From CAZUDI01 sp964618975 (GTDB lineage: Bacteria; Desulfobacterota; Desulfomonilia; UBA1062): a stretch of 25,432 bases of DNA. Below, one piece after another: positions 23,199 to 25,432 of this stretch. Every line of letters begins with the position of its first letter. Position 1 is the first letter of the stretch. The notes below the pieces were generated by a model. That model searched no databases. It was not told where the DNA came from and saw only the letters and a list, made by a program, of their open reading frames with translations. The position numbers and the translations under genes are program-made. The DNA lies in assembly GCA_964618975.1 (NCBI GenBank), contig CAZUDI010000052.1, positions 1 to 25,432 on the forward strand, read 5' to 3'.

Positions 23199-23555
23199 CT
23201 ACGGGGTGCGCTCCTCAATGCCTTCCAGGTGGGTCAGCAGCGAGGATATCTTTTCCGAGGCCATGACAGAGTCCAGGTGCTGAATGATCTCTTTGAACTC
23301 TGTGAGCATCACCTTGGCCTCAGGGGTCAGGTGGGCCCCGGTCCTCCCGTGGCGCCCCTTTTCCAGCAGCCCCACTCCGAGCCGCTCCTCGTAGTCTCGG
23401 ACCTTTCCCCACGCCGCGCGGTAGGACATCTTGAGGTTCAAAGCCGCCTTGTGCAGGGACCCGGTCTCATCCACAAGCCGCAGCAGGCGATAAATCCCCA
23501 TGCCGAAGACGTTCTGACCGTCCTTTTCAAGCCAGATTTTATATCCAAAATCCAT
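23199..23555 (-). CDS. ModE-like winged HTH regulator without ligand domain
   Basis: The 118-aa protein contains one LysR/ModE-type winged helix-turn-helix (about 18-80): RLLRLVDETGSLHKAALNLKMSYRAAWGKV is the HTH and GRTGAHLTPEA the wing. The later part (81-118) is helical and ends without a TOBE molybdate-binding domain. Stand-alone ModE N-terminal domains are common in Deltaproteobacteria and may regulate molybdate or tungstate genes, but the ligand is unknown. The frame is open further upstream; ATG at 23555 is chosen because the family starts near here. No ribosome binding site is evident. It is divergent from asnS and leads the pgpA-cinA-thpR run. Confidence 0.8.
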   Translation of the reverse strand: MDFGYKIWLEKDGQNVFGMGIYRLLRLVDETGSLHKAALNLKMSYRAAWGKVRDYEERLGVGLLEKGRHGRTGAHLTPEAKVMLTEFKEIIQHLDSVMASEKISSLLTHLEGIEERTP

Positions 23556-23562
23556 AATATCA

Positions 23563-23591
23563 TGGATAACACGAAGCACGGAGAGATTCAA
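23563..23591 (-). promoter_or_regulatory. Candidate promoter of the HTH-pgpA operon
   Basis: On the minus strand TTGAAT (23586-23591) is followed after 17 bases by TATCCA (23563-23568). The -10 is weak. The expected start near 23556 is one base from the ATG, which again suggests a leaderless message. Confidence 0.3.
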
Positions 23592-23664
23592 GCCCGGGGC
23601 GCACCCCCAGCGCTTCACCACGCGGAGCTTCCACCGCACCTGCGTTTTCCCTATCGACTCGGGC

Positions 23665-23693
23665 TTGATCACCGGGTGTGAATAGGCTATGAC
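23665..23693 (+). promoter_or_regulatory. Promoter of asnS
   Basis: TTGATC (23665-23670) is followed after 17 bases by TATGAC (23688-23693), 4 of 6 matches each. The expected start at about 23700 leaves a 24-base leader with the GGGGAG ribosome binding site. Confidence 0.5.
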
Positions 23694-23723
23694 AACAGCG
23701 ATCACTTCCGGGGAGATAGCTCT

Positions 23724-25016
23724 ATGTCAGAACAGTACATTGCAGATTTCGCGGATCATATCGGAGAGAGCGTTACGGTGAAGGGCTGGGTCGCCAACCG
23801 CCGCTCCAGCGGCAGGATCGCCTTTCTGATCCTGCGCGACGGGTCCGGCATCTGCCAGGCGATCGTCGAGCGGGAGGTCATCGGCGAAATCTATGCCGAT
23901 ATCAAGAAGGTGCCCCTGGAATCGTCGCTCATAATCACCGGAGAGGTGGTCAGGGAAGATCGGGCCCCCGGGGGGTTCGAACTGCATGCCAGCGGGGTGG
24001 AGATCGTGCATCTCTCCGAGGAGTATCCCATCGGCAAAAAGGAGCACGGGCCCGACTTCCTGCTGAACAACCGCCATTTGTGGCTGCGTTCGCCGAGGCA
24101 GGCGGCCATCCTGCGCATCCGCGACGCCCTCGTGCGCAATGTGCGGAACTATTTCCACGCCCAGGGCTTCACCCTGATCGACACCCCCATCTTCACCACC
24201 ACCTGCGGGGAGGAATCCTCCAGCCTTTTCGCGGTGGACTACTTCGATCTGGGCAAGGCCTACCTCTCCCAAACCGGTCAGCTCTATCTCGAGGCCGCCA
24301 TTCCCTCCCTGGGCAAGGTGTTCTGCTTAGGTCCCACCTTCCGGGCAGAAAAGTCCAAGACCAGACGACACCTCACCGAATTCTGGATGGTCGAGGCCGA
24401 GATGGCCTTCTATGACAACCTTCGCAACCTCGAGCTGCAGGAGGACTTCGTAGCTTACATCGTGCAGCACACGCTCGCGGAGCGCACGCCGGAACTCCTC
24501 TCCCTCGAGCGGGACCTGGAGCCGCTGAAGAAGGTAACCCCTCCCTTTTACCGTATCACCTACGACGAGGCGCTCGAGATCCTGCGCGACAAGGGCTCCC
24601 CGATCCAGTGGGGTGACGACCTGGGCGCCGAGGACGAGACCCTCATCACTCAGCTCTATGAAAAACCGGTCTTTGTCATGAATTATCCCAAGAAGACCAA
24701 GGCGTTCTATATGAAGCAGCACCCCGAAAAAAACGAATATGTCCTGTGCGCCGACCTGCTCGCCCCCGAGGGCTACGGCGAGATCATCGGCGGATCACAG
24801 CGCGAGGACGACTATGCCACCCTCTTAAAGGCCATCCAGGACAACAACCTCGATCCCGAACGCTACGGCTGGTACCTGGACCTCAGGCGGTACGGCAGCG
24901 TACCGCATGCCGGCTTCGGCCTGGGCATCGAACGCACACTGTCCTGGATCTGCGGCCTCAAGCACGTGCGCGAGAGCATCCCTTTCCCGCGCATGCTCTA
25001 CCGCGCCTACCCCTAA
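23724..25016 (+). CDS. asnS: Asparaginyl-tRNA synthetase
   Basis: AsnS charges tRNA-Asn with asparagine. The 430-aa protein has an N-terminal OB-fold anticodon-binding domain (about 10-105: VTVKGWVANRRSSGRIAFLILRDGSG) and a class II catalytic domain. Motif 2 is FRAEKSKTRRHLTEFWMVEAE near 206, and motif 3 is GFGLGIERTLSWICG near 396. It ends with HVRESIPFPRML-YRAYP, typical of AsnRS, whereas archaeal-type AspRS differs at this end. Its presence suggests direct charging of tRNA-Asn rather than only the GatCAB route. The ribosome binding site GGGGAG lies 8 bases before the ATG. It ends in a strong terminator shared with tRNA-Gly. Confidence 0.95.
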   Translation: MSEQYIADFADHIGESVTVKGWVANRRSSGRIAFLILRDGSGICQAIVEREVIGEIYADIKKVPLESSLIITGEVVREDRAPGGFELHASGVEIVHLSEEYPIGKKEHGPDFLLNNRHLWLRSPRQAAILRIRDALVRNVRNYFHAQGFTLIDTPIFTTTCGEESSSLFAVDYFDLGKAYLSQTGQLYLEAAIPSLGKVFCLGPTFRAEKSKTRRHLTEFWMVEAEMAFYDNLRNLELQEDFVAYIVQHTLAERTPELLSLERDLEPLKKVTPPFYRITYDEALEILRDKGSPIQWGDDLGAEDETLITQLYEKPVFVMNYPKKTKAFYMKQHPEKNEYVLCADLLAPEGYGEIIGGSQREDDYATLLKAIQDNNLDPERYGWYLDLRRYGSVPHAGFGLGIERTLSWICGLKHVRESIPFPRMLYRAYP

Positions 25017-25054
25017 GGCACCCCCCACCCCGTCTTTTGGTGCGCCACAGGGGC

Positions 25055-25099
25055 AAAAAAGAAAGACGGGAGCCCTTTTGGCTCCCGTCTTTCTTTTTT
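25055..25099. terminator. Bidirectional terminator between asnS and tRNA-Gly
   Basis: A perfect 20-bp inverted repeat (25055-25074 with 25080-25099) surrounds a 5-base loop. The GC-rich core (GACGGGAGCC) is flanked by A-run and T-run arms, so each strand ends in a T-run. It serves asnS on the plus strand. On the minus strand it begins at the last base of the tRNA-Gly CCA, so it also ends the tRNA transcript. Confidence 0.93.
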
Positions 25100-25173
25100 G
25101 GAGCGGGAAACGGGATTCGAACCCGCGACTTTAACCTTGGCAAGGTTACACTCTACCACTGAGTTATTCCCGC
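25099..25173 (-). tRNA. tRNA-Gly (GCC)
   Basis: On the minus strand the acceptor GCGGGAA pairs with TTCCCGC. The D arm is CTC/GAG with AGTGGTA, the anticodon stem is TAACC/GGTTA with loop TTGCCAA, and the T arm is GCGGG-TTCGAAT-CCCGT. Anticodon GCC reads GGC and GGT. The discriminator is U, as expected for bacterial tRNA-Gly, and the CCA is encoded, giving 75 bases. Confidence 0.96.
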
Positions 25174-25186
25174 AAAAGTTGGCCGT

Positions 25187-25215
25187 ACTATATGCAACTG
25201 CCTTTTTCTTGTCAA
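25187..25215 (-). promoter_or_regulatory. Promoter of tRNA-Gly
   Basis: On the minus strand TTGACA (25210-25215, perfect) is followed after exactly 17 bases by TATAGT (25187-25192, 5 of 6). The expected start near 25180 is 7 bases before the tRNA. This is the strongest sigma-70 promoter in the window. Confidence 0.85.
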
Positions 25216-25298
25216 GATCCATTTCCCTGAATGAGAACGTCTTTCCCTGCCTCATCCGGCGCAGATGCCCGTACCCCTGTCTCCTCCCGTCGGCCCCC

Positions 25299-25327
25299 TT
25301 GAATCCCCATACACGGGTACCTATAGA
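25299..25327 (+). promoter_or_regulatory. Promoter of dnaK
   Basis: TTGAAT (25299-25304) is followed after 17 bases by TATAGA (25322-25327). The -35 lies in CCCCCTTGAA, which also resembles the heat-shock sigma-32 -35 (CCCTTGAA), while the -10 side is sigma-70-like. The expected start is near 25334, leaving a leader of about 44 bases. Confidence 0.6.
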
Positions 25328-25377
25328 AAAATCACCAAAAACATCGCACCAAACGATCATAAGGAGGAACAATAGAT

Positions 25378-25432
25378 ATGGGGAAGATCCTGGGCATAGA
25401 TCTTGGGACGACGAATTCCTGTATGGCGATCA
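25378..25432 (+). CDS. dnaK: Chaperone DnaK (Hsp70), N-terminus only
   Basis: The first 18 codons read MGKILGIDLGTTNSCMAI, the invariant phosphate-1 loop of the Hsp70 ATPase domain. DnaK folds client proteins with DnaJ and GrpE. The gene is cut off by the window edge, not truncated. AAGGAGG (25361-25367) is the ribosome binding site. grpE and hrcA are not upstream, so this dnaK is transcribed alone or with genes beyond the window. Confidence 0.96.
   Translation, partial: MGKILGIDLGTTNSCMAI

Larger units (their letters stand above)
25174..25377. other. Divergent control region of tRNA-Gly and dnaK
   Basis: These 204 bases contain two promoters, one on each strand. No CIRCE element (the HrcA operator) is visible, and no gene is seen. 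Confidence 0.6.

Noticed and set aside
1..25432. CRISPR array, IS element, prophage or toxin-antitoxin locus
   Set aside because: Reading both strands showed no regularly spaced repeats, transposase motifs, integrase other than XerD, or paired small toxin-antitoxin genes.

Overview
The window looks like ordinary chromosome from a GC-rich, Gram-negative (diderm), motile bacterium. The best guess is Desulfobacterota or another deltaproteobacterial lineage. The grounds are a three-part DHH-CBS-nucleotidyltransferase (A-adding type), a type III pantothenate kinase, FliW, a flagellar hook-filament junction protein behind a sigma-54 site, a type IV pilus retraction ATPase, and the order pgpA-cinA-thpR-recA. 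This placement is inference from gene content; no rRNA or full marker set is present. No phage, IS element, CRISPR array or defence island was found.

Left block (1-8804, minus strand). A gene start at the left edge (possibly dnaA) is followed by a 479-base gene-poor stretch with an operator-like palindrome, then tRNA-Ala(CGC). Next comes a tightly packed operon read right to left: coaX, a periplasmic TPR-AMIN-amidase, a double-SPOR protein, xerD and the A-adding tRNA nucleotidyltransferase. The amidase and SPOR protein overlap by ATGA and likely work together on septal peptidoglycan. XerD resolves chromosome dimers at the same place. To the right is a two-gene operon of a transglutaminase-like protein and a cyclase-family metal hydrolase.

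Middle block (8908-13646, plus strand). It holds ybaB-recR, then flgL-fliW behind a very good sigma-54 promoter, then mobB, then a PUA-containing SAM methyltransferase. An AT-rich convergent spacer follows.

Right block (13868-23555, minus strand). It is one nearly gapless run, read from high to low coordinates: ModE-like HTH, pgpA, cinA, thpR, (85-base gap) recA, pilT, recX, alaS, hisB, an unknown 85-aa gene, hisA, and a HIT protein. Most junctions are ATGA overlaps. recX is broken in this sequence by a run of nine A that puts its first 18 codons out of frame with the rest.

Right edge (23724-25432). asnS (plus) converges on tRNA-Gly(GCC) (minus) across a long bidirectional terminator. dnaK then begins on the plus strand and runs out of the window.

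Items most worth a second look are the recX homopolymer frameshift, the unknown gene in the slot usually held by hisH, the predicted leaderless divergent pair at 8805-8907, the internally repeated insert in FlgL, and the transglutaminase/cyclase pair of unknown function. No wholly new system is evident.
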